From NCBI GenBank assembly GCA_900315195.1, contig OMYD01000012.1, positions 1-33,532 of the forward strand: 33,532 nt of DNA, in the 5' to 3' direction. This stretch comes from an uncultured Eubacteriales bacterium. Its GTDB lineage: Bacteria; Bacillota; Clostridia; Oscillospirales; Acutalibacteraceae. Positions within the stretch are counted from its first letter, which is position 1; the number at the start of each line of letters is the position of its first letter. Below are positions 15,778 through 24,131 of this stretch, piece after piece. A program made the translations under genes and the position numbers. The notes below the pieces were generated by a model that was given only the letters and a program-made list of their open reading frames with translations, had not been told where the DNA came from and searched no databases.

Positions 15778-17364
15778 TCAACAGGCGCCGATTATCTTTT
15801 CGGCGCATTTAATTCCGTCTACCGCCGCCGAAATTATTCCGCCGGCGTAGCCCGCGCCCTCGCCGCAGGGATAAAGCCCCTGTACCGCTGCTGACTGAAG
15901 CGTTTCGGCGTTCCTGAGTATGCGGATAGGGGACGAGGAGCGTGTTTCGGCTCCCGTAAGAATAGCGTCGCCGTCGTCAAAGCCCCTGAGCTTTTTGCCC
16001 ATTGAGGTTATCGCCTGCTTCATACTGTCGGTTATATATGACGGAAGAAGCTTGTGCAGGTCGCTCATAGTATAATCGGGACCGATTGAGGGCGTTACCT
16101 CGCCCGGGCGTGTACTCTTTTTGCTTTGCAGAAAATCCTCAACACGCTGAACGGGCGCTGAATAATTTTCTCCGCCAAGGATAAAGGCTTTTTTCTCAAT
16201 ATCGCGCTGAAAGTACATTCCCGCCAGAGGACTGTCGCTGCCGTAGTCGTCGGGTGTTACGCTCACAAGCAGAGCGGCGTTTGAGTTTGCTTCATCACGA
16301 GAAAATTCGCTCATGCCGTTTGTGCACAGCCTGCCGCTTTCGCTTGAAGCGTTGACTACCTTGCCGCCGGGGCACATGCAGAATGTATAGGCGCCCCTGC
16401 CGTTTGAGGTCTGAACATTCATTTTATAGTAAGCTGCCCCGAGGTTTTTGTGCCCTGCGAACTTGCCGAACTGCGCGCGGTCGATTTTATCTCTAAGGTG
16501 CTCAATTCTGGCGCCTACCGAAAACGGCTTTGCTTCAATCGGCAGCTTTTTTCCATTGAGCATTTCAAAGGTGTCGCGCGCGCTGTGACCGATTGCCAGA
16601 ATAATGCTGTCGGTTTCGATTTTATCCGTTTTGCCTTGGCTCTCAATAACAGCCGAGGTTATTTTATTATCGCTTGTTTCAAAGCCCGTCAGCTTTGTTT
16701 CAAACATTACCGTGCTGCCCAGCGAGATAATCTCCTCGCGGATATTTTTGACGGTTGTTTTAAGCTTGTCGGTGCCGATATGCGGCTTTGCGTTATAAAG
16801 AATTTCATCAGGCGCTCCGTGCTTTACAAATTCCTCAAGCACCTTGCGCTGGCGGCTGTCCTTAGTGCCCGTGGTAAGCTTGCCGTCAGAAAAGGTCCCC
16901 GCGCCGCCCTCGCCGAACTGAACGTTTGATTCGGTTTTGAGCTTTCCGCTTGTCCAGAAGTGTGTAACGTCGGCTGTGCGGCTGTCAACGTCCTTTCCGC
17001 GCTCGATTACAATCGGCTTTGCGCCGCTTTGAGCAAGCACAAGCGCGGCAAACATTCCCGCGGGGCCGAAGCCGACCACAACGGGAGACGCGCCGCCGCG
17101 CCACTGAGGAACATCGTATTGATATGGGACGGCTTTAACGGCGTTTTTCGCTTTTTTTAACACGCTGTTTTCGTTAATATTGAGCTCCGCGTCAAGCGTG
17201 CATATAAAACGCAATTGGTCTTTTTTGCGCGCGTCGATCGAGCTGCGGAACAGACTTGCTTTTTCGATTGCCTTTACATCAACCCGCAGCTCTTTAGCCG
17301 CCGCTTTTTTCAGGGTGTTGTCGTCATAATCGAGTGGGATTCTGACGTTGCTGATTCTTATCAT
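15778..17364 (-). CDS. FAD-dependent dehydrogenase, COG2509-like
   Basis: The 528-residue protein has an N-terminal ~95-residue region of unknown role, then a dinucleotide-binding motif (VVVGFGPAGMFAALVLAQSG, about residues 95-114) ending in the acidic VIERG. NVQFGEGGAGTFSDGKL follows, a hallmark of this uncharacterised FAD protein group. The C terminus GLYPCGEGAGYAGGIISAA completes the FAD site. Substrate and partner are unknown. Its ATG overlaps the stop of the upstream oxidoreductase gene by 4 bases (ATGA), so the two are probably co-translated and may work together. Confidence 0.85.
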   Translation of the reverse strand: MIRISNVRIPLDYDDNTLKKAAAKELRVDVKAIEKASLFRSSIDARKKDQLRFICTLDAELNINENSVLKKAKNAVKAVPYQYDVPQWRGGASPVVVGFGPAGMFAALVLAQSGAKPIVIERGKDVDSRTADVTHFWTSGKLKTESNVQFGEGGAGTFSDGKLTTGTKDSRQRKVLEEFVKHGAPDEILYNAKPHIGTDKLKTTVKNIREEIISLGSTVMFETKLTGFETSDNKITSAVIESQGKTDKIETDSIILAIGHSARDTFEMLNGKKLPIEAKPFSVGARIEHLRDKIDRAQFGKFAGHKNLGAAYYKMNVQTSNGRGAYTFCMCPGGKVVNASSESGRLCTNGMSEFSRDEANSNAALLVSVTPDDYGSDSPLAGMYFQRDIEKKAFILGGENYSAPVQRVEDFLQSKKSTRPGEVTPSIGPDYTMSDLHKLLPSYITDSMKQAITSMGKKLRGFDDGDAILTGAETRSSSPIRILRNAETLQSAAVQGLYPCGEGAGYAGGIISAAVDGIKCAEKIIGAC

Positions 17365-18572
17365 AAATTCTCTCCCGCAATTATTCCGCAGGCAAAGGCA
17401 AAGTGCAGGTTATAGCCGCCGCATTCGCCGCATACATCAATTGCCTCGCCGCAGATATATAAGTTTTTTGTAACGTTGCTTTGCATTGTTTCGGGATTGA
17501 TTTCTTCTCCCGCAACGCCGCCTTTGCATGCCTGGGCTCTGTCAAAACCCGCGTTTTCGGTGACGGCAAAAATCATTTGTTTTGCTTTATCCGCAGCCTT
17601 TTTAAGCTCACTGTCGCTAAGCGCTGAGCATGGGCGTGAAAAGTCCTTTACATAAGCTGATTTCAGCACAGCCTGAGCCAATCGCTTTTGCAAAATTCCC
17701 GTAAAAATATTATCGGCTGTCTGCTTGGAAAAACGCTCTTTATTCGATAATAGAATATTATATAATTCTGTATTAGAAATATCAGGTAATAAATCGACGG
17801 CAATAAAGCAGTCGTGAGAGGTGAAAAGCGAGAGGTTAAACACGCAGATTCCCGAAAGATTATCCTCGTTGAATTGAATATCGCCCGCTTCGGTTCTGAC
17901 TGCTTTGTTGTTGCGCAGAAGTGTAACCGTGCCGTTCGCGCGCAGTCCTTTGAGCGATTTAAGCACATCGGAGCGCGTCTTAACGGGGCATAGCGCGGGT
18001 GAAAACGGTGTAAAGCGGTGACCGAAATTTTTCAGAATATCGGCAGCGCTGCCGTTGCCGCCAAGCTTTGGAGCAGCCTTTGAGCCTGCGGCTATTACCA
18101 GCTTGTCCGCCTCAAACTCATTTTGTTCGGTTTTGATTAAATAGCTTTTTTGTTTTCTGACGCTTTTAATCGTTTCGCCGCAGAAGATATTAACACCCTT
18201 TTCCTCGCAGTTAAAGCGGAGCACGTCGAGCACCGTTGAAGCCTGGCGCGACAGGGGATAGTAACGTCCCTTGCTGTCCTTTGAGGTCTGCAGGCCGAGG
18301 CTCTTAAAATACTCGACCAGCATTTCGGTATTGTATTTCTTCAAAACTGCCGAAAGAAGCTTGTCGGCGCTCCCGACATATCGGTTCACGCTGACGTTCT
18401 CGTTTGTCAGGTTGCACCTGCCGTTTCCCGTTGAAAGCAGCTTTTTACCGACGCGGTCATTCTTTTCGATTATAGCAATTTTAAGGGATGGATTTTTCCG
18501 TTTGGCGGCAATAGCGCACATAAGTCCCGAGGCTCCCGCGCCTATTATTACCGCGTCAAATCTGTATTTCAT
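17361..18572 (-). CDS. HI0933/YhiN-like flavoprotein (NAD(P)/FAD-dependent oxidoreductase)
   Basis: The 403-residue protein opens with the Rossmann FAD motif IIGAGASGLMCAIAA (about residues 9-23) and the family signature GKKLLSTGNGRCNLTN. An inserted middle domain is followed by AGGVAGEEINPETMQS-like and ICGEAIDVCGECGGYNL segments that close the FAD site, the standard arrangement of the HI0933 family. The biochemical role of the family is not established. A GGAGTTATT ribosome binding site precedes the ATG. It forms a two-gene unit with the downstream COG2509-like gene. Confidence 0.88.
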   Translation of the reverse strand: MKYRFDAVIIGAGASGLMCAIAAKRKNPSLKIAIIEKNDRVGKKLLSTGNGRCNLTNENVSVNRYVGSADKLLSAVLKKYNTEMLVEYFKSLGLQTSKDSKGRYYPLSRQASTVLDVLRFNCEEKGVNIFCGETIKSVRKQKSYLIKTEQNEFEADKLVIAAGSKAAPKLGGNGSAADILKNFGHRFTPFSPALCPVKTRSDVLKSLKGLRANGTVTLLRNNKAVRTEAGDIQFNEDNLSGICVFNLSLFTSHDCFIAVDLLPDISNTELYNILLSNKERFSKQTADNIFTGILQKRLAQAVLKSAYVKDFSRPCSALSDSELKKAADKAKQMIFAVTENAGFDRAQACKGGVAGEEINPETMQSNVTKNLYICGEAIDVCGECGGYNLHFAFACGIIAGENL

Positions 18573-18586
18573 AATAACTCCTAAAC

Positions 18587-18613
18587 ATACAAAACAAGGC
18601 AGCGTGACGCTGC
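18587..18613 (-). terminator. Duplicated terminator hairpin, copy 1
   Basis: A 27-base direct repeat of 18686-18712. It contains the stem GCAGCG/CGCTGC; on the - strand a CTTGTTTTGTAT tract follows, as expected of a terminator. The sequence just upstream on the - strand reads AATTCTTAA, echoing the end of the exporter-like gene. Confidence 0.65.
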
Positions 18614-18685
18614 ACCCAAGCCCGCCTTTTTAAGAATTGGCTGTTTTCAAAACATCATCAACGGCGGGGGAAAAGGTCTGATTAT

Positions 18686-18718
18686 ATACAAAACAAGGCA
18701 GCGTGACGCTGCCTTATA
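18686..18718 (-). terminator. Duplicated terminator hairpin, copy 2 (ends the exporter-like gene)
   Basis: On the - strand, GGCAGCG-TCA-CGCTGCC is followed by TTGTTTTGTAT, beginning about 13 bases after the stop codon of the 18726-19214 gene. It is identical over 27 bases to the copy 99 bases away. Confidence 0.75.
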
Positions 18719-18725
18719 GCTTTTA

Positions 18726-19214
18726 TTAAGAATTTGCCATAAGCGAGAAGATACCGCCGGCGCCCATTTTAACCATATATGTGCCGAAGCCCATGATAAT
18801 ACCCGCAATCAGCACGCCGCAGATTACGGCAATTACGCTTCTTTTGAAGCCCATGTTCAGAAAGCTTGCCGCAAGCGTTCCTGTCCACGCGCCTGTGCCG
18901 GGAAGAGGTATTCCTACAAACAGCATAAGGGCAATAAACAGACCTTTTCCGCCCTTCTTTTGCAGCTTTTCGCCGCCTTTTTCACCCTTTTTAATACACC
19001 ATGTAAAAAATTTGCCGATAAACTTTTTGTCCTGACCCCAAATAAGCACCTTTCTCGCGAAGAAGTAAATCAGGGGTACGGGCAGCATATTTCCGATGAT
19101 ACAAATCGGGAACAAAACGAAGGGGTTCAAATCGTTTGCGATACCAAAGGGAACCGCGCCCCTAAGCTCTATAATCGGTACCATGGAAATCAAAAAGCAA
19201 ACCAAATACAGCAA
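18726..19214 (-). CDS. Small multidrug export-like membrane protein (COG2426)
   Basis: The 162-residue hydrophobic protein has the opening SMVPIIELRGAVPFGIA, typical of the Sm_multidrug_ex family (COG2426), about four to five membrane helices, a basic Lys/Gly-rich cytoplasmic loop (about 73-90) and the LFVGIPLPGTGAWTGTL motif (about 98-114). The family name rests on weak experimental evidence and its substrate is unknown. The start is a TTG, about 10 bases after AAGGAG; no ATG occurs nearby in frame. A duplicated terminator follows it. Confidence 0.85.
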   Translation of the reverse strand: MLYLVCFLISMVPIIELRGAVPFGIANDLNPFVLFPICIIGNMLPVPLIYFFARKVLIWGQDKKFIGKFFTWCIKKGEKGGEKLQKKGGKGLFIALMLFVGIPLPGTGAWTGTLAASFLNMGFKRSVIAVICGVLIAGIIMGFGTYMVKMGAGGIFSLMANS

Positions 19215-19351
19215 AATACAAACTCTCCTTTTAATACTTATCTTGTTTACAAATCTATGTCAGTATAGCAGAAATAGTAATAGTTTTCAATACATAAAAA
19301 CAATGTTTCCGTAAAAATCCAACATATCGCTCAAAAAAGAGTTTATTTTCA

Positions 19352-19379
19352 TTGACTTTGCCTATATTTGATGTAAAAT
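19352..19379 (+). promoter_or_regulatory. Promoter of the vanZ-like/MATE unit
   Basis: TTGACT (19352-19357) and TAAAAT (19374-19379) have a 16-base spacer. The VanZ-like start codon lies 22 bases downstream behind GGGGTGAG. Confidence 0.6.
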
Positions 19380-19401
19380 AGATAAAGTATGGGGTGAGTA
19401 A

Positions 19402-19908
19402 ATGAAAGATAAACGCGCTTCAAAGCGATTTTCTGTGATAATTTTTGTGCTGACCGCGTGCATGGTTTTGTTCGCGTGGGTGCATTCCTGCTTTCCCGCG
19501 GATTTATCCGGGCGTGAAAGCAAGGGCGTATTCGAATTGATTTATAACTTTTTCGGAATGTTCGGTCTGGGGAAGCACCTGACCGAGCACCTTATACGCA
19601 AGCTGGCTCATTTTTCCGAGTTTACGGCAATAGGCGCGCTTATGCTCAGCTGCGCTTACTGCCGCGACCGATTCCGCCCTCAACGCTTTATCGCTTATGT
19701 GTTGGGCGCGGGGCTTATGACCACTGTTATTGACGAAACAATCCAGCTTTTTGTCGAGGGCAGAGCGGGCATGATTGTCGATGTATGGATCGACTTTGGC
19801 GGAGTTGTTTTCGGCACGCTTATAATGCTGGGCATTTACGCGATTGTTAGACGAAAAAAGAAAAAAAAGGGGGATAAAGATGGAGAAAAAAGCGCAGCAG
19901 CTGAATAA
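19402..19908 (+). CDS. VanZ-like membrane protein
   Basis: The 168-residue protein has four predicted membrane helices. The VanZ motifs RKLAHFSEFTAIGALM (about residues 66-81) and DETIQLFVEGRAGMIVDVWID (starting near residue 113; only the core is diagnostic) are both present. VanZ gives low-level teicoplanin resistance, but most chromosomal VanZ-like proteins have no known role, so no resistance is claimed. The C terminus is a basic run of Arg/Lys. Its last 29 bases overlap the start of the MATE gene. Confidence 0.85.
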   Translation: MKDKRASKRFSVIIFVLTACMVLFAWVHSCFPADLSGRESKGVFELIYNFFGMFGLGKHLTEHLIRKLAHFSEFTAIGALMLSCAYCRDRFRPQRFIAYVLGAGLMTTVIDETIQLFVEGRAGMIVDVWIDFGGVVFGTLIMLGIYAIVRRKKKKKGDKDGEKSAAAE

Positions 19909-21271
19909 AATGGGCACCATGCCCATGACAAGGCTTATTGTAACGATGTCGCTTCCCGCCATCTTCTCGATGACTATTCTGGCGATGTACAATGTGGTTG
20001 ACAGTATTTTTATCAGCCAGTATGACATGGACGGCTTCACCGCGGTTTCGGTCGCTTATCCGCTGCAAATGCTTCTTATTGCGGCGTCTGTAGGTACGGC
20101 GGTCGGCGTTAACTCGCTTGTAGCGCGAAAGCTTGGCGAGCAAAACTATAAGCAGGCAAATTCCGCCGCTACCCACGGCTTCGTGCTGTGCGGTTTTACC
20201 TACGCGTTTTTCCTGCTTTTCGGGCTGTTCGGCGTACGCCCGTTTATGACCGCGTTCAGCGGCGGCAACCAGCGCGTTGTTGAGGCAGGCGTTCAGTACT
20301 TTACCTGCGTATTGTGCCTGTCGCTGTTCTCAATTATTCAGGTTATGATTGAAAAGACATTGCAGGCTACGGGCAACATGATCTACCCGATGCTGTTTCA
20401 GCTTGTGGGCGCGGTTGTGAATATTATTTTCGACCCGCTGCTGATTTTCGGAGTAGGCTTTTTCCCTGAGATGGGTACTCTGGGCGCGGCTGTCGCGACT
20501 GTTTTCGGTCAGTTCTGCGGAATGGTGTTCGCCCTGATTGTTATGTTTAAAAAGGACCATAAGGTTAAAATTGAGCTGAAGGGCTTCCGCTTTGAAAAGA
20601 TGACCGTAAAAAATATATATGCGGTAGGTTTCCCGTCTATTATTATGCAGAGCATAAGCGCGGTTATGATGCTTTGCCTCAACGGTATCTTTCAGGCGTA
20701 TAACTCGATTGTTTCTATCGACGTTTTCGGAATATACTTTAAGCTTCAGAGCTTTGTATTTATGCCGTGCTTCGGGCTTAACCAGGGTATTATGCCGATT
20801 GTCGGATACAACTACGGAGCGCGCAATAAACAGAGAATGTACGCCGCGATAAAGCGCGGAGTCATTATAGCGGGCGGAATTATGCTTATCGGCACCGTGC
20901 TAATGTGGACGATTCCCGACGTGCTGATTTCGCTGTTCGGAAGCGAGTCCAGCTTTACAGATGTAGACCCCAAAACGCTTACCGAAACGGGCGAGTACGC
21001 TTTCCGTATAATCAGCCTTTGCTTTGTTCCCGCGTCTGTCGCGATTATTCTCATCACTGTTTTTCAGGCGGCCGGCAAGGGCTTCCGCAGCATGATGATG
21101 TCGTTTTTCCGCCAGATAATTCTTCTGGTTCCCGCGGCATTTCTGATCTCGCTGACTATTGACGTAAAGTATGTATGGTTTGCTTTTCCGATTGCCGAAT
21201 ACGGCGCGCTGATTATCGCGCTGCTGTTCTTCATTAACCTTGTCAGAAACGATTTCAGCAAAATGAAATAA
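19880..21271 (+). CDS. MATE-family efflux transporter
   Basis: The 463-residue membrane protein has twelve likely helices. The N-terminal region reads TRLIVTMSLPAIFSMTI then MYNVVDSIFIS, and the seventh-helix region repeats a similar pattern (GFPSIIMQSISAVMML), as in the two-fold MATE architecture. FGLNQGIMPIVGYNYGA is the typical family segment. MATE proteins export cationic compounds with Na+ or H+; the substrate cannot be told. I chose ATG 19880 because GGGGGATAAAG lies just before it; it overlaps the VanZ-like gene, so the two are probably coupled. Confidence 0.92.
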   Translation: MEKKAQQLNKMGTMPMTRLIVTMSLPAIFSMTILAMYNVVDSIFISQYDMDGFTAVSVAYPLQMLLIAASVGTAVGVNSLVARKLGEQNYKQANSAATHGFVLCGFTYAFFLLFGLFGVRPFMTAFSGGNQRVVEAGVQYFTCVLCLSLFSIIQVMIEKTLQATGNMIYPMLFQLVGAVVNIIFDPLLIFGVGFFPEMGTLGAAVATVFGQFCGMVFALIVMFKKDHKVKIELKGFRFEKMTVKNIYAVGFPSIIMQSISAVMMLCLNGIFQAYNSIVSIDVFGIYFKLQSFVFMPCFGLNQGIMPIVGYNYGARNKQRMYAAIKRGVIIAGGIMLIGTVLMWTIPDVLISLFGSESSFTDVDPKTLTETGEYAFRIISLCFVPASVAIILITVFQAAGKGFRSMMMSFFRQIILLVPAAFLISLTIDVKYVWFAFPIAEYGALIIALLFFINLVRNDFSKMK

Positions 21272-21279
21272 TTAATTCG

Positions 21280-21314
21280 CCTCGGTGCATATATTGCACT
21301 GAGGTGATTTTTTT
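21280..21314 (+). terminator. Terminator hairpin that overlaps the next ribosome binding site
   Basis: A 10-bp stem, CCTCGGTGCA (21280-21289) with TGCACTGAGG (21295-21304, one G-U pair), has a 5-base loop and is followed by TGA and seven Ts (21308-21314). The right arm contains the GAGG of the next gene's ribosome binding site, and the T-run leads straight into its TTG start. It can terminate the MATE transcript and, if read through, mask the ribosome binding site. Confidence 0.8.
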
Positions 21315-21657
21315 GAACGAGGAATTTAATTCAATTACATATGATGAAAACTGGCAGAATGTATGTGAGCCCGAGACGCCTGTGCTCACCGCTGTCGACG
21401 ATGAGCCTGACGATGAAGGAATCGTACTTGAAAAGCGCCCTAAATCCGCTCCAAAGCATCTTCTGCTGACTGTTCAGCTTGTGTGCTGTGTGCTTTTGGC
21501 GGTGGCGGCGTTCGCGCTCAAGGGCATCGGCGGCGAGGTGTATGAGGCGGTAAGATACTGGTATTACACTCAGCTAAACGATACCGCGATTTTTGACAGC
21601 GACAGGGAAATCGTGCCGCAGCTGATTGATAACTCTGCCACAGCGGATGAAGTTTAA
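21313..21657 (+). CDS. Small single-helix membrane protein upstream of the M50 protease
   Basis: I do not recognise a family. The protein has an acidic N-terminal half (about residues 1-46), a basic KRPKSAPK patch, one membrane helix (about 50-69), and a short outside segment of roughly 45 residues with a Tyr/Trp-rich EVYEAVRYWYYTQ stretch. The TTG at 21313 is preferred (114 residues), six bases after GAGGTGA; the in-frame GTG at 21304 lies inside that ribosome binding site. Its stop overlaps the M50 protease gene by 11 bases. That position and topology recall SpoIVFA, the partner of SpoIVFB, but the LytM/M23 domain of SpoIVFA is missing, so this is only a suggestion. Confidence 0.7.
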   Translation: MNEEFNSITYDENWQNVCEPETPVLTAVDDEPDDEGIVLEKRPKSAPKHLLLTVQLVCCVLLAVAAFALKGIGGEVYEAVRYWYYTQLNDTAIFDSDREIVPQLIDNSATADEV

Positions 21658-22252
21658 ACTTGCAGGCACCCGGTTTGAGGTGTCATATACACTGCTTTGC
21701 CTTGGAGCTATTTGTGTGATTCTGGGCATTTTTGAGAGCTTTTTGTGGTGCGCAGCCGCTATTGCCGTCCATGAGCTCGGACACCTGTCTGTAATGATAT
21801 GTTACGGATATTTCCCTGAAAGAATTAAAATAGCGCTGTTCTCAATTGACATAATTGACAGCGAAAGACAGCGCAGAAGGGTAAGGGAAAACCTGTTAAT
21901 AATTTTTTTCGGGCCTTTTGCGAATTTTATTTGTTTTCTTCCGAGTTATCTGTTATACTTAAAAGGTATTGATTGTGTTTTGCCGTTCGCGGCGGCAAAC
22001 GCTTCGGTGGGGCTGTTTAATCTTTTGCCCGTTATGTCGCTTGACGGCGGTCAGCTTGCGTATTTGCTGATGTCGGGGCGGCTTGGGCAGGACAGAGCTG
22101 AAAAAGCGGTGGACGCGCTGACTTTCGCGTTTATTTTTCCGCTTGCCGCGCTTGGGTTTTGGCTGATGCTGAAATCAAAAAATGTTTCTCTGCTTTTTGT
22201 CAGCGTTTATTTGGCTTTTTCTTTGATTTTTAAGGGGAACAGGTACTATTAA
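21647..22252 (+). CDS. SpoIVFB-like site-2 membrane metalloprotease (M50)
   Basis: The 201-residue membrane protein carries the zinc site HELGH (His42, Glu43, His46) in one helix and the third ligand region NLLPVMSLDGGQ (Asp133) in another, with about six helices in all. FFGPFANF between them is typical of SpoIVFB relatives. In Bacillus, SpoIVFB cleaves pro-sigma-K in the mother-cell membrane after SpoIVB signalling; spoIVB is also in this window. There is no CBS or PDZ domain. The ATG at 21647 overlaps the upstream gene's end; an in-frame TTG at 21626 is possible but lacks a ribosome binding site. Pro-sigma-K as substrate is inferred. Confidence 0.85.
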   Translation: MKFKLAGTRFEVSYTLLCLGAICVILGIFESFLWCAAAIAVHELGHLSVMICYGYFPERIKIALFSIDIIDSERQRRRVRENLLIIFFGPFANFICFLPSYLLYLKGIDCVLPFAAANASVGLFNLLPVMSLDGGQLAYLLMSGRLGQDRAEKAVDALTFAFIFPLAALGFWLMLKSKNVSLLFVSVYLAFSLIFKGNRYY

Positions 22253-22271
22253 GGCACCCTTGGAGGTATTT

Positions 22272-24131
22272 ATGGTTAGCAAGGAAGTTGAAAGGCTGCT
22301 GCTCAAGGTGCAGAAGCCGGGACGTTATGTGGGCGGTGAGCTCAACGAGGTTATAAAAGACAAGCGTGATGTTGAGGTTCGCTTCGCGTTTTGTTTTCCC
22401 GACACATATGAGGTGGGAATGTCGCACCTCGGCATGAAGATTCTTTACAGTCAGTTTAACAGCGTGCCGTACATCTGGTGCGAGCGGGTGTTCGCGCCGT
22501 GGATCGATATGGAGGAGGAAATGATAAAGCACAACATTCCCCTCTACGCTCTCGAAAGCGGCGACCCGCTGTCTGATTTTGATTTCATCGGCTTTACATT
22601 GCAGTATGAGCTAAGCTTTTCAAATATGCTTAATATGCTAAAGCTCGGCAAAGTTCCGATTACAACAGCCGAACGCGGCGACGAGCTGAAAAATATAGTT
22701 GTTGCGGGCGGCCCGTGCGCCTGCAACCCCGAGCCTATAGCCGAGTTTGTCGATTTGTTCTTTATCGGCGAGGGCGAGGAGGTTGACCTTGAGGTTATGG
22801 AGCTGTTCCATCAGTGCCGTGCCGAGGGCTGCAAAAAGGGCGAGTTTTTGCGCCGCTGCGCCCGGATTGAGGGCGTTTATGTGCCCTCGCTCTATGACGT
22901 TGAGTACAACTCGGACGGTACAATAAAAAGCTTTACTCCTAAGGACGGAGCGCCCGAGGTGATTCACAAGCGCGTTATGCTCGATATGGATAAGTCGTAT
23001 TATCCCGATAACTTTGTAGTGCCGCTTGTTGAGATTGTGCACGACCGCGCTGTTCAGGAGATTTTCCGAGGTTGTATACGCGGCTGCCGCTTCTGCCAGG
23101 CAGGCTTTATTTACCGTCCGGTGCGCGAAAAATCGCCCGAGACAATCAACGCCCAGTGTCGCGCGCTTTGCGACAATACGGGCTACGACGAGGTTTCGCT
23201 GTCGTCGCTGAGTTCAAGCGACTACAGCCGGATTGTCCCGCTGCTTGAAAAGCTTACCGAGTGGACGGGTGATGAAAAAGTAAGTATTTCGCTGCCCTCG
23301 CTGCGCGTTGACGGCTTTACCGACAAAATAATGAACAAGATAAAAACCGTGCGCAAAAGCGGTCTTACCTTCGCTCCCGAGGCAGGCAGCCAGCGAATGC
23401 GCGACGTAATCAATAAAAACGTGCGTCAGGACGAGCTAATGCAGACCTGTGCCACCGCTTTCGCGGGCGGCTGGACTACCGTCAAGCTGTATTTTATGAT
23501 AGGTTTGCCGACCGAAACAATGGACGACGTCGCTGACATCGCTCACCTCGGACAGGCTGTTGTCGATACCTACTACAACACCGAGAACCGCGCAAAAGGC
23601 AAGAGCGTGCGCGTAACCGTTTCCGCTTCATCGTTTGTTCCCAAGCCCTTTACGCCGTTTCAGTGGGAACCTCAGGACACTATTCCCGTGCTGCACAAAA
23701 AGCAGCAGCACATCAAAGACAGCGTTACCTCTAAGAAAATCACCTTTAATTATCACGACGCGGACACAAGCTTCCTTGAGGCGGTATTCGCGCGCGGTGA
23801 CAGAAAGCTCTGTAAAATTATGGCTCTCGCGTGTGAGCGGGGGTTCCACTTTGACGGCTGGAACGACTGCTTCAGCCTGGATAAATGGCTTGAGCTGTTT
23901 GAGGAGTGCGGGATTGACCCCGCGTTTTACGCCAACCGCAGAAGAAGCTTTGATGAAATTCTTCCGTGGGACCACATTGACTACGGTGTTACAAAAAGCT
24001 TTTTGATTAAGGAATGCAAAAAGGCTTACGAAAACGAAACAACGCCGCATTGCCGCCTTAAATGCTCGGGCTGCGGCGCGGCTAAATACGGAAAGGGTGT
24101 GTGCTTTGAAAAACGTCAGGATTTGGTTTAA
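22272..24131 (+). CDS. B12-binding/radical SAM protein (TIGR03960-like)
   Basis: The 619-residue protein has an N-terminal B12-binding-like region (about 30-240, with FCFPDTYEVGMSHLGMKIL) and a radical SAM core with the cluster motif Cys268, Cys272, Cys275 (GCIRGCRFCQAG). A C-terminal region ends in Cys-rich KCSGCGA. It matches the clostridial proteins annotated as TIGR03960, which are almost always followed by a DUF2344 gene, as here. The reaction is unknown; a link to RNA modification has been suggested from genome context only. The ATG at 22272 is chosen for the TTGGAGG ribosome binding site; the TTG at 22260 lies in it. Confidence 0.88.
   Translation: MVSKEVERLLLKVQKPGRYVGGELNEVIKDKRDVEVRFAFCFPDTYEVGMSHLGMKILYSQFNSVPYIWCERVFAPWIDMEEEMIKHNIPLYALESGDPLSDFDFIGFTLQYELSFSNMLNMLKLGKVPITTAERGDELKNIVVAGGPCACNPEPIAEFVDLFFIGEGEEVDLEVMELFHQCRAEGCKKGEFLRRCARIEGVYVPSLYDVEYNSDGTIKSFTPKDGAPEVIHKRVMLDMDKSYYPDNFVVPLVEIVHDRAVQEIFRGCIRGCRFCQAGFIYRPVREKSPETINAQCRALCDNTGYDEVSLSSLSSSDYSRIVPLLEKLTEWTGDEKVSISLPSLRVDGFTDKIMNKIKTVRKSGLTFAPEAGSQRMRDVINKNVRQDELMQTCATAFAGGWTTVKLYFMIGLPTETMDDVADIAHLGQAVVDTYYNTENRAKGKSVRVTVSASSFVPKPFTPFQWEPQDTIPVLHKKQQHIKDSVTSKKITFNYHDADTSFLEAVFARGDRKLCKIMALACERGFHFDGWNDCFSLDKWLELFEECGIDPAFYANRRRSFDEILPWDHIDYGVTKSFLIKECKKAYENETTPHCRLKCSGCGAAKYGKGVCFEKRQDLV

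Noticed and set aside
19402-19908. VanZ-like protein as a glycopeptide resistance gene
   Set aside because: No vanA/B/H/X/R/S neighbours; VanZ-like domains are common in chromosomes without any resistance role.
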